Below, in pieces: positions 31,634 to 39,273 of a stretch of 48,765 bases of DNA (its first letter is position 1; every line of letters starts with the position of its first letter). Made by a program: the position numbers and the translations under genes. Under the pieces are notes generated by a model. That model was not told the origin of the DNA. It did no database searches and worked only from the letters and a program-made list of their open reading frames with translations. Source of the stretch: Chloroflexota bacterium (GTDB lineage: Bacteria > Chloroflexota > Dehalococcoidia > Lucifugimonadales > G022566795); contig JADFIF010000005.1 in NCBI GenBank assembly GCA_022566795.1, positions 1-48,765 on the forward strand, read 5' to 3'.

Positions 31634-32560
31634 CTACCCTTGCCGGAGTCTAATGTGGGCTACGACCTGGTCCACGCCGTCGCTGAAAGTGGTCTGCGGA
31701 GTCCAGCCGAGGACCTGCTCTGCCCTGGAGCAATCGAGGCTGGAGCGGTCGGGCTCTCCGGGGCGCTTGTCGGAGTAGAGGGGTTCTACCGTTGTGCCGA
31801 TGGCGCGTCGTACCGCGTCGAACACTTCGAAGTCCGACACCTCGACGCCTCGGGCGAGGTTGAGGGTGTCGTTGCCGCTCGACCCGATAGTGGCCATCAG
31901 ATTGGCGCGGGCAATGTCTTCCACGAAGACGTAGTCTCGAGTCTTCGTGCCGTCGCCAAAGATGGTCGGTTGAATCTCGTTCAGGAGCTGCTCGGCGAAG
32001 ATCGCCACCACTCCAGCTTCGCCCCCCGGGTCTTGCCTTGGGCCGAAGACATTGCCGTACCTGAAAACCGTGTGCCTGAGGCCGTAAGCGTCTGCATACA
32101 GGCGGATGTAGCCCTCCGCCGTGTACTTGGAGAGGCCGTAGGCAGACTTGGGCGCGATAGGATGGTCCTCGTCCATCGGGATGTACTGGGGCTCAGAGTA
32201 GACGGCGCCGCTCGACGCGAAGACGAGCCTCTTGACGCCGTGAGCGACGCAGTTTTGCAGGACGTTGATGGTCCCGATGATGTTCACGCGCGCATCGATC
32301 TCCGGTCCAGACATCGAGTGCCGAACGCTGGTCTGGGCAGCGTGGTGGTTGACGACGTCCGGCTTCTCGCGGTCGAAGACGTCCCTCAGCCCATCCGAGT
32401 CGGCGATATCGACCTGGTGCACCCTGGCTTGAGGGTTCACGCGATCGGACCGGCCGTTGGACAAGTCGTCGACGACCGTCACCTCGTGGCCGTCCTCGAC
32501 GAGGGTGTCGACAATGTGGGAGGCGATGAATCCGGCGCCTCCGGTTACGAGGATCCTCAT
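31634..32560 (-). CDS. NAD-dependent epimerase/dehydratase (UDP-glucose 4-epimerase-like)
   Basis: 308 aa extended SDR. MRILVTGGAGFIASHIVDTL is the NAD-binding loop, VDDLSNGR follows the second strand, the catalytic Ser is in FASSGAVYSEP and the Tyr-Lys pair in YGLSKYTAEGYIRLY. FRYGNVFGPRQDP and TKTRDYVFVEDIARANL are family-typical. It interconverts nucleotide sugars, probably UDP-Glc/UDP-Gal or similar, for cell-surface glycans. Alone on the minus strand after the surface-protein gene. Confidence 0.9.
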   Translation of the reverse strand: MRILVTGGAGFIASHIVDTLVEDGHEVTVVDDLSNGRSDRVNPQARVHQVDIADSDGLRDVFDREKPDVVNHHAAQTSVRHSMSGPEIDARVNIIGTINVLQNCVAHGVKRLVFASSGAVYSEPQYIPMDEDHPIAPKSAYGLSKYTAEGYIRLYADAYGLRHTVFRYGNVFGPRQDPGGEAGVVAIFAEQLLNEIQPTIFGDGTKTRDYVFVEDIARANLMATIGSSGNDTLNLARGVEVSDFEVFDAVRRAIGTTVEPLYSDKRPGEPDRSSLDCSRAEQVLGWTPQTTFSDGVDQVVAHIRLRQG

Positions 32561-32697
32561 GCGAGTTGGGCGGCCTCCCTAAATCTTGTCTGCGACTCGC
32601 GGGTCGGCTCGGGAGTGGTTATGCCCGCGGCCCGGGCCTCCGGCGCTGGCCAAGAGTAGCGAACGTGCGGTCGGACGTCAACCAGCGACTCCGGAAG

Positions 32698-33268
32698 CTA
32701 CAGCAAATTGATCAGGCGTCGCCTGAGTACCAGACGAATCAGCGAGAGGATGACGGCGCTGCTCATGATAAACAGGACGGCGGACCAGCTCCAGCCTACT
32801 ATCACCAGGCCGAGCGCGGTTCCCGCCGCCGGAGGGTGCTCTGTGTTGGTGACGGCCATTGCCAGCATGCCCACTCCGACGGATAGGGCTGCCATCAGGT
32901 CCACCGGCAGCCGAGAGGTTTCGGCCGCGGACTCGACGATGGGTATGAAAAGGATCGATGAGAATATCGCGCCGGCGACCCCGGCAACGGCGTGGCCTCC
33001 GATGACCCTGCGAGGCGATGAGGCAATGCTGTTGGGGACTATGAAGATTGTGAAGGCGGACGAGGCCACGGCGACTACGATTGCTGCCCTGAGGACCACG
33101 TCTTCTACGAGCAGGATGCCGATGAGCGAGAGAGTTGCCATGCCGCTTTGGAAGAGGTAGTTGGGCGTCCTGGGCGGATAAGTGCAGGGTACGCCAGATG
33201 TCCCGTTGGGCTTTGGACTGTGAGGACCCTGGGGACTCTGATTGCGGCGCCGGCGTGTTGCTATCCAT
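32698..33268 (-). CDS. HPP-family membrane protein with an apparent +1 frameshift
   Basis: The main frame encodes four membrane segments and the HPP signature NTEHPPAAGTALG, with SSPRRVIGGHAVAG before it. Family members are integral membrane proteins linked to nitrite or other anion handling. In this frame the only late start is the ATG at 33141, which would truncate the first helix. A different frame supplies a plausible N-terminus starting at ATG 33268 (MDSNTPAPQ... IWRTLHLSA). It joins the main frame (RTPNYLFQSG) if one base is skipped at the GCCCAGG run (33169-33175). So this is either a sequencing indel, a programmed shift or a damaged gene. Coordinates given span both parts and are not a multiple of three. 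Confidence 0.6.
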
Positions 33269-33517
33269 GTACGGCGGGACTCTCCATTCGACGATTGGCC
33301 TGCACAATGGAAGTTAATACAAACCCCATCCGAGCCGCAAGTTCGCAGCCCCCCGAATCGCGCCCAAGTGCGTACGCCGCAAATTGACATCGGCAACCCC
33401 GCGACCTAGAATCGCTGGCACGACGGACTCATCGTTGTGCCTTTTGCGCAGACGCCGGCGCCGAATCCGATGGTGGCGTAACCTTCTGTGGGGCCCGTTT
33501 ATCGGCCGGGAGAAGCA

Positions 33518-34948
33518 GTGCCGGATATCTGGAAACCCAAACCCGGAGACCGCGTCGTTCGCCATCCGCGGCAGGAAGAGATTGGGCCCGTCCGCCTGAC
33601 GGTCACGGCGCGCAAGGCTCAGCCCAGGGCGTTCGCTTCGCCCCTGATCCTGATCTACGCCTTTGCCGGCCTCATCACCATCGGCACGCTGCTTCTTCTT
33701 CTCCCGGTGTCCAGCGAGGGGCGCGGCGCGGCGCCCTTTGTGGACACGCTGTTCACGGCGACCTCCGCGGTGACCGTCACCGGACTGGTAGTCCACGACA
33801 CGGCAACGTACTGGACGCGCTTCGGGCAGGTCGTGATCCTCGGGCTGATGTTCGTCGGCGGGCTTGGATTCATGACCATCGCCACCTTCTTGCTCATACT
33901 CATCGGTCACCGTGTGACGCTGGCCCAACGTCTGCTGGTGAAAGAGAGCCTGGGTGTGGACCAGCTAGGCGGGCTCGTGCGACTGACGGTCATTATCGTC
34001 CTCGTCGCAGCCGCGATACAGGTCGCGGGCTTTATGGTGTTGTTTATCCGGTTCTCGTTTCTCTACTCACCGCCGGAGGCCATCTGGCAGGCGGTGTTCC
34101 ACGCCGTCTCGGGCTTCAATAATGCCGGTTTCATCGCGCTGAAGGAGCCTGGTGGGTTCGCCGCCCTCCGAAACGAGGAGGCGATTATCGGAACCATCGC
34201 GGTGCTGGTGGCCCTGGGGAGCATCAGCTTCTACGTCATGGTAGACGTCGTCAGGTTCAGGAGGTTCTCGCTCTTCAGCCTGAATACGAAGCTGGTTGTG
34301 GTGGCGACATCCGGGCTGTTCCTCCTGGGAACTCTGGTGTTTCTAGCCTCCGAGTACCAAAACCCGGAAACTATCGGTGCGTTGCCGGTGGAGGAGAAGG
34401 TAGCGGTGTCCGTCTTCGAATCCATTAGCGGGAGGACCGCCGGTTTCACTACCGTGGACTTCGGGGCGACCCGTGCCCAAACGAATTTTTTCTTCACGGG
34501 CCTGATGTTCATCGGAGGCGCCTCAGCGTCAGTGGCCGGCGGCGTGAAGGTCAACACCGTAGCCGTCATCCTGGTGGCGCTGGTGGCGATGTTCAAGGGA
34601 CGAACCCACGCATCTGCCTTCAGCCGAGAGATCCCTCAGGCGCAGATCCAACGAGCGATGACCATCGTCGCGGTAGCCATCGCATTCGTCTTCCTGGAGA
34701 TCGCGCTTCTCGCCTCTGTCGAGTCGGGATTCGACTTCGGAGACCTCTTCTTCGAGGGGGTCTCGGCCTTTGGAACTGTAGGCCTCAGCTCGGGCATCAC
34801 CCCTCTGCTCTCTGGCTGGGGCCATGCGATACTGATGGTGGCGATGTTCGTCGGAAGACTTGGCCCGCTGACCATCGGCCTCGCAATGGCGCAAAGCTCC
34901 GGCACGGATCCCTATCGGTACGCTTCTGAACGAGTTACAATAGGCTAG
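33518..34948 (+). CDS. trkH: Potassium uptake protein, TrkH/KtrB family
   Basis: 476 aa membrane pore of a Trk/Ktr K+ uptake system. The four pore loops with their selectivity-filter Gly are visible: TSAVTVTGLVVHD, FHAVSGFNNAGF, ESISGRTAGFTTVD and FEGVSAFGTVGLSSG. A GASASVAGGVKVNT stretch is typical of the intramembrane region. The GTG at 33518 has GGGAG five bases upstream; the frame opens 30 bases earlier at a GTG without a ribosome site. It is followed by ktrA 71 bases downstream. Confidence 0.95.
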   Translation: MPDIWKPKPGDRVVRHPRQEEIGPVRLTVTARKAQPRAFASPLILIYAFAGLITIGTLLLLLPVSSEGRGAAPFVDTLFTATSAVTVTGLVVHDTATYWTRFGQVVILGLMFVGGLGFMTIATFLLILIGHRVTLAQRLLVKESLGVDQLGGLVRLTVIIVLVAAAIQVAGFMVLFIRFSFLYSPPEAIWQAVFHAVSGFNNAGFIALKEPGGFAALRNEEAIIGTIAVLVALGSISFYVMVDVVRFRRFSLFSLNTKLVVVATSGLFLLGTLVFLASEYQNPETIGALPVEEKVAVSVFESISGRTAGFTTVDFGATRAQTNFFFTGLMFIGGASASVAGGVKVNTVAVILVALVAMFKGRTHASAFSREIPQAQIQRAMTIVAVAIAFVFLEIALLASVESGFDFGDLFFEGVSAFGTVGLSSGITPLLSGWGHAILMVAMFVGRLGPLTIGLAMAQSSGTDPYRYASERVTIG

Positions 34949-35019
34949 GTGCACAGTTTCGACTGCGTTCAGGTCGTCGCGGGATACACACGGTTTCGGC
35001 CTTTTCGGGCGGTGCAGAC

Positions 35020-35700
35020 ATGAAAAAGCAGGTCGCGGTCATAGGTTTGGGGCGTTTCGGCTCCAGCGTAGCGAGGTCTCTCTACAATCTGGGACATGAC
35101 GTCCTCGCCATCGACACCGACGAGAGTCGGGTCCAGGACATCATGGGCCAGGCCACCTACGCGCTTAGCGGCGATGCCACCAACGAGGCTGTTCTCAGGG
35201 AGCTGGGAATCGCTGACTACGATGCGGCAGTGGTGGCCATTGGCTCCAACATAGTGTCGAGCATTATGGCCTCGGTCTTGCTAAAAACGATGGGCGTGCC
35301 GTACGTGGTGTCGCGTGCCCAAAATGAGCTGCACGGGAACAGCTTGGAGCGCATTGGCGTCGATAAGGTCGTCCATGCGGAGTCTGAGATGGGAATACGC
35401 CTCGGGCACAGCCTCTTCAATCCCAACGTGCAGGAGTACCTGGAGCTGACGCCGAACTTCGGGATCAGCAAGATGAGGGTCTCCAAGCGGTTCGTCAATA
35501 TGAGCCTCAAAGAGCTCGGATTCTCCAATGCCCGAGACAAGTATGGACTGGTCGTGCTGGCAATTCGGAGAGGGAAAGACATCACGTTGAATCCCGACAC
35601 CGACGACAAGCTTCAGGCTGGCGACCTCCTCGTGCTGGCCGGTCGAGACGAGCTGCTGGATCGACTGGAGCTCGCCCACGACGGGGTCGATGGCCTCTAG
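35020..35700 (+). CDS. ktrA: KtrA/TrkA regulatory subunit (RCK_N-RCK_C)
   Basis: 226 aa cytoplasmic ring-forming gating subunit. N-terminal Rossmann RCK_N: QVAVIGLGRFGSSVARSL with the acidic strand end LAIDTDESRV, SGDATNEAVLRELG, VVAIGSNIVSSIMAS. The C-terminal RCK_C domain (about 140-220) ends in LQAGDLLVLAGRDELLDRLE. It gates the TrkH/KtrB pore in response to nucleotide. The stop codon TAG (35698-35700) is part of the CTAG terminus of an inserted MITE, so the native 3' end may have been slightly different. Confidence 0.95.
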   Translation: MKKQVAVIGLGRFGSSVARSLYNLGHDVLAIDTDESRVQDIMGQATYALSGDATNEAVLRELGIADYDAAVVAIGSNIVSSIMASVLLKTMGVPYVVSRAQNELHGNSLERIGVDKVVHAESEMGIRLGHSLFNPNVQEYLELTPNFGISKMRVSKRFVNMSLKELGFSNARDKYGLVVLAIRRGKDITLNPDTDDKLQAGDLLVLAGRDELLDRLELAHDGVDGL

Positions 35701-35844
35701 TACTTGGTCAGCAAGAAAACGATACGTACTTTTTCCCACCACCGGCCCGTGAGATTTATGGTCTGGGGGGAGCCCGAGGGGCTTGTCCCCTCGGACCCTC
35801 GGGGGCGGGCGCGATGTATCAAGACTTATGCCACCAAGCACTAG
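35697..35844. repeat. MITE family B, compact copy B3
   Basis: 148 bases with clean terminal inverted repeats: left CTAGTACTTGGTCAGC, complement of right CTAGTGCTTGGTGGCA. The interior has CCCGAGGGGCTTGTCCCCTC, a strong hairpin. Compared with B1 and B2 it lacks the CTCGAGGACAGGGCTCA segment, so it is either a shorter version or the others carry an insert. Confidence 0.85.
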
Positions 35845-35967
35845 CCTCGACCACCTCCACGCAGTCCCGTGGCCCGCGTCTCCGCGGAGCCCCTTGCAAT
35901 TGCGATGAGCAAACCTTAGTATTTTCTGGGACACGCAGACGGCTTGGATAAGGGTGTGTAAAGTACT

Positions 35968-36423
35968 ATGACATTGTCTTCGGCACTGGTTGCCGTGCGA
36001 GGCGTCAAGTGCGACGATGACGTGGTTCGATTAGCTTGCGAGCTACTTAGCGCCAAGAAGGGCAAGCTCTATATTCTCCATGTGATAGAGGTGGAGCGAG
36101 GGCTGCCGGTGGACGCCGAGATAGATCTTGCCACGGCGCGAGGTGAGGAGGTTCTGAGCCATCTCGAGGAGGTAGCCGCGCATTACAAGTGCGAGATAGA
36201 CGCAGAGCTCATACAGGCGAGACACGCCGGCTCGGGTGTGGTTCAGGAGGCGGTCGAAAAAGCGGTCGACTCCATCGTTCTCGGGCTGCCGTATAGAGAG
36301 CGATACGGCTCGTTTTCGATGGGCAACACGATTCCCTATGTGCTGAAGAACGCCCCCTGTAGGGTGATCCTGTGGAGGGACCCAATGTGGGACCCCTCCA
36401 GCAACGGGCAGCTGAGTCGGTAG
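35968..36423 (+). CDS. Universal stress protein (UspA) family
   Basis: 151 aa. Alpha/beta fold with the nucleotide-binding end motif: VDSIVLGLPYRERYGSFSMG then NTIPYVLKNAPCRVIL, close to the G-2x-G-9x-G-S/T type. The N-terminal strand is SSALVAVRGV. It lies between the KtrA gene and two RCK_N genes, suggesting a role in ion or stress signalling. It probably binds ATP or a cyclic nucleotide. Confidence 0.85.
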   Translation: MTLSSALVAVRGVKCDDDVVRLACELLSAKKGKLYILHVIEVERGLPVDAEIDLATARGEEVLSHLEEVAAHYKCEIDAELIQARHAGSGVVQEAVEKAVDSIVLGLPYRERYGSFSMGNTIPYVLKNAPCRVILWRDPMWDPSSNGQLSR

Positions 36424-36460
36424 GCTCGGGGCCCGCTAAGGCGTACGACCTACTCCCAAC

Positions 36461-36907
36461 ATGCGCGCTTCAACCAACGAGACCGACGCCCGGACGAAGC
36501 TCGTGGTCATCATGGGGGCAGGACGGGTTGGCCTGTCCGCGGCGGTCTCGCTCTCGGACGAGGGGCATACGGTCCACCTGTTGGACTTGTCCGAAGGCGC
36601 GTTCGAGCTGGTGCCGCAGGGCAAAGTTGAAGACGGGCAGATCGTGCCTATGGTTGGCGACGGCACTCTCGAGAAGGACCTGCGGAGGGCGATGACCCAG
36701 GATGCCGACGTCTTCATAGCGGTGTCACGCAAGGACGCGAGCAATGCGATGGCCGCCCAGATGGCGAAGCACGTATTTCGGGTGTCCACCGTCATTTGCA
36801 GGATAAACGACCCAACTCGTAAGGAGATGTACAGTCAGCTGGGCCTGGTTACAATCAGCGCGACGAGAATGGTCACCGACATGGTGCTGGACGCCTCACG
36901 CGCCTAG
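36461..36907 (+). CDS. Single-domain RCK_N (TrkA-N) protein 1
   Basis: 148 aa. Rossmann NAD-binding domain only: LVVIMGAGRVGLSAAVSL, HLLDLSEGAFELV with an acidic strand-2 end, MVGDGTLEKDLRRA, VFIAVSRKDASNAMAAQMA. No RCK_C ligand domain follows. It is followed six bases later by a second RCK_N gene, which suggests a two-chain regulator that pairs like the tandem halves of full TrkA. Confidence 0.88.
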   Translation: MRASTNETDARTKLVVIMGAGRVGLSAAVSLSDEGHTVHLLDLSEGAFELVPQGKVEDGQIVPMVGDGTLEKDLRRAMTQDADVFIAVSRKDASNAMAAQMAKHVFRVSTVICRINDPTRKEMYSQLGLVTISATRMVTDMVLDASRA

Positions 36908-36913
36908 CAGCGA

Positions 36914-37333
36914 ATGTACTTCGTCATAGTCGGGACAGGACGCGTCGGCGGCTCGCTGGCCAGGTGGTTGGTCGCGGCGGGTCACGAGGTGTCCACCGTC
37001 GACATCTGCCCTGCCAGATGCGCGGAGCTCGACGACGAGTTGGGCAGCGTCTCGGTCTTGGGCGACGGCACCGAAGCCGGGATTCTTGCCCGGGCGGGAG
37101 CCAACAGGGCCGACGTCTTTGTGGCCGCGACCGGGAGCGACGAGGACAACCTGGCGGCGTGTCAGCTTGCCCGCCACCGGTTCGGGGCTACTCGCACTGC
37201 GGCACTAGTCCACATCCCCGAGCACGAGCGGCTGTTCAATCTCCTGGGGATCGATATCTGCATCAACACGACGGCGCTTGTCGTGGTGAAGATCGAGGAT
37301 ATCCTCAGTGGACTATTCGTCGATGAAGGGTAA
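36914..37333 (+). CDS. Single-domain RCK_N (TrkA-N) protein 2
   Basis: 139 aa. MYFVIVGTGRVGGSLARWL, STVDICPARCAELDDELG, VLGDGTEAGILARAGANRAD, FVAATGSDEDNLAACQLA. Again no RCK_C domain. Strand 2 ends in Asp (VDI), compatible with NAD(H). Together with the preceding protein and KtrA it makes three RCK_N-containing proteins for one visible pore. pheA begins eight bases after its stop. Confidence 0.9.
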   Translation: MYFVIVGTGRVGGSLARWLVAAGHEVSTVDICPARCAELDDELGSVSVLGDGTEAGILARAGANRADVFVAATGSDEDNLAACQLARHRFGATRTAALVHIPEHERLFNLLGIDICINTTALVVVKIEDILSGLFVDEG

Positions 37334-37340
37334 GTCGGGC

Positions 37341-38177
37341 ATGACCAAGCGCCTTGCCTATCTGGGTCCCCCGGGCACCTACTCTGAGCAGGCGGCCCTT
37401 GCCCATGACGCAGAGGCCGAGCTGTTGCCGTTCCCCTCCTTCGCCTCCGCCGCCGCGGCCGTCGACTCCGGAGGGGCCGATCAGGCCGTCCTTCCGATCG
37501 AAAACAGCCTCGAAGGGGCCGTCACCGATACCCTCGACGTGCTGATCCACCAGTCGCACCTCTTCATTCGAAACGAGATCGTTGTCCCGATACACCACTG
37601 CCTGGTGATCGAGGCCGACGCCGACGCCGATCAGATAGAGGTCATCTACTCGCACCCGCAGTCGCTGGCCCAGTGCCGCCGATTCCTCGAGAAGCGCTTC
37701 CCCGGTATAGGGCAGGTCGCGTCGCTGAGCAACTCGGCGGCGGTGGAGGACATGCAGAAGAGCACACTACGCGCCGCGGCTATCGCTCCGGAGCGGGCCG
37801 CAGAAATCTACGGCGCCAGGGTCGTGGAGCGCGGCGTGCAGGACGACCCCAACAACCTCACGCGGTTTGTGGTGCTGGCGACGTCCGATCACCCTAGGAC
37901 AGGGGCCGACAAGACTTCGATCTGCTTTGACTTTGGTGACGACGCGCCGGGTATCCTACACGCGGTCCTCGGTGAATTCTCAAGCCGCGGCATCAACCTG
38001 TCGAAGATCGAGAGCCGCCCCACCAGGCGGACCCTGGGCCGCTACATCTTCCTCGTTGACGTGGAGGGTCATCGCGAAGACCCGCTCATGGCAGAGGCGT
38101 TGGCGAGCGTCGAGGCCCAGGTATCGACGTTCAAGGTCTTTGGCTCTTACCCGATGCACGTATCTTCGGCGGTCTGA
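37341..38177 (+). CDS. pheA: Prephenate dehydratase
   Basis: 278 aa, stand-alone form that makes phenylpyruvate. RLAYLGPPGTYSEQAALAH at the N-terminus, AVLPIENSLEGAVTDTLD, YSHPQSLAQCRRFLEK, and the catalytic NLTRFVVLA (Thr-Arg-Phe). The C-terminal ACT domain, with GINLSKIESRPTRR (ESRP Phe-binding motif), gives feedback control by phenylalanine. The frame opens slightly upstream; the ATG at 37341 starts at the normal family N-terminus. It sits behind the RCK genes, possibly by chance. Confidence 0.95.
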   Translation: MTKRLAYLGPPGTYSEQAALAHDAEAELLPFPSFASAAAAVDSGGADQAVLPIENSLEGAVTDTLDVLIHQSHLFIRNEIVVPIHHCLVIEADADADQIEVIYSHPQSLAQCRRFLEKRFPGIGQVASLSNSAAVEDMQKSTLRAAAIAPERAAEIYGARVVERGVQDDPNNLTRFVVLATSDHPRTGADKTSICFDFGDDAPGILHAVLGEFSSRGINLSKIESRPTRRTLGRYIFLVDVEGHREDPLMAEALASVEAQVSTFKVFGSYPMHVSSAV

Positions 38178-38222
38178 AACGGGCGAGAGCGATTCAGAGC
38201 CGCTATCAGGGCTCGAATTCGT

Positions 38223-38246
38223 GCGCGCAGGCACACCTGCGTGCGC
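38223..38246. terminator. GC-rich hairpin between convergent pheA and the YtxH gene
   Basis: Stem GCGCGCAGG (38223-38231) with CCTGCGTGC (38236-38244), one G-U wobble, loop CACA, located 46 bases after the pheA stop. There is no U-tract, so it may act as a shared RNA 3'-end stabiliser rather than a classical terminator. Confidence 0.4.
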
Positions 38247-38285
38247 GTGCGGTCTTCAGATGACCACCCAAGGACCGAGCGAGGT

Positions 38286-38789
38286 TTAGGCCTGCTTATC
38301 CTCTGGGTTCTGCTGCGGGGTTTCGCTGCCGTCCACCCCATCGGTGGTGCCATCAGTGGCGCCGTCGATGCTGTCAGGCTCCAGGATGTCCCGACCACCA
38401 CCACCTATCCGAGAGGCGACCTGCTCCATTACTGGGCCGACGCGCTCCCGCATCGACTCGACCGCCGGATTAACCCTCTGGCGCACAGACGCCACGGCTG
38501 GGTTCACGCGCTCACGGATGGTCTCCACCGCCGGGTTGATCCGCTCTCGAACACTGTCGACCGTCGGCCGAACGCGCTCCCGCACATTCTCGACGGTCGG
38601 CGACATGCGCTGGCGCATCACCGCTGCCATCTCCTCGGCGCGCGACCGCCATGCCTCGCTCCGGTCGCTCAGGTCGGCGCGCATCTCAGCGCCGGCGCGT
38701 GGCGCGAGCATAATCCCAATCACCGCTCCAACCATACCGCCGACCAGGAAGCCCAATGCGAAGGAGCCCCCGCCATCGTCGTTAGCCAT
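38286..38789 (-). CDS. YtxH-domain protein with six 11-residue amphipathic repeats
   Basis: 167 aa. N-terminal GFLVGGMVGAVIGIMLAPRA is the YtxH membrane segment. Residues 63-128 are six consecutive 11-residue units, for example NPAVETIRERV, NPAVASVRQRV and NPAVESMRERV, each starting with (S/R/N/G)P. The C-terminal 40 residues are acidic and low in complexity. Such 11-mer helices resemble apolipoprotein or LEA-type amphipathic helices that lie on membranes. It overlaps the upstream small membrane protein by eight bases. Confidence 0.75.
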   Translation of the reverse strand: MANDDGGGSFALGFLVGGMVGAVIGIMLAPRAGAEMRADLSDRSEAWRSRAEEMAAVMRQRMSPTVENVRERVRPTVDSVRERINPAVETIRERVNPAVASVRQRVNPAVESMRERVGPVMEQVASRIGGGGRDILEPDSIDGATDGTTDGVDGSETPQQNPEDKQA

Positions 38790-39075
38790 TGTTGCCCCCT
38801 TGTTTCTTCTTTCGCCTGCTCAATCCCGAGATGAACGCCAGAATCTTTCCGGCCCCAAAAGCTACCCCCGAGCCAGCCGTAGCCGGCTTTACCAGACTGC
38901 CTGAGACGGTCGACATCATGTCCTCTACGCCCTTGGCGGTTCGCTTCGCAGAGTTCAGAACAGCCGACACCTTGCGGACGAGAACAACGCCCATCACCAG
39001 CGTCACTAGCAGCAGCACGATGAACGCGATGTCCCTGATCACCGCGATAATTTCCGCAGCGTCAGTGAAGGTCAA
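38782..39075 (-). CDS. Small DUF948-like single-pass membrane protein
   Basis: 97 aa. One hydrophobic helix (about 16-34: AFIVLLLVTLVMGVVLVRKV), followed by a helical stretch SAVLNSAKRTAKGVEDMMST and a basic tail RRKKKQGG. It resembles DUF948 proteins, which are often found beside YtxH genes. It probably forms a membrane complex with the downstream YtxH protein. Function unknown. Confidence 0.65.
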   Translation of the reverse strand: MTFTDAAEIIAVIRDIAFIVLLLVTLVMGVVLVRKVSAVLNSAKRTAKGVEDMMSTVSGSLVKPATAGSGVAFGAGKILAFISGLSRRKKKQGGNNG

Positions 39076-39273
39076 GCGAGCTCCCGTCCGATAACACTAT
39101 CGTATCATGTTGATTTTCGAAGTCGCAAGCTGCACTCGTCCGCGTTCGACAACCTGCCTGCGACAGCACGAAAGCCGTGGTATGTAGCATGCGGGCTTCC
39201 GCAGGATAGACGCTACGACCCGCAATGCATAGATCTAGCTGAGGGGAAGACTCCTGCCCTATCTGGGTTAAGG

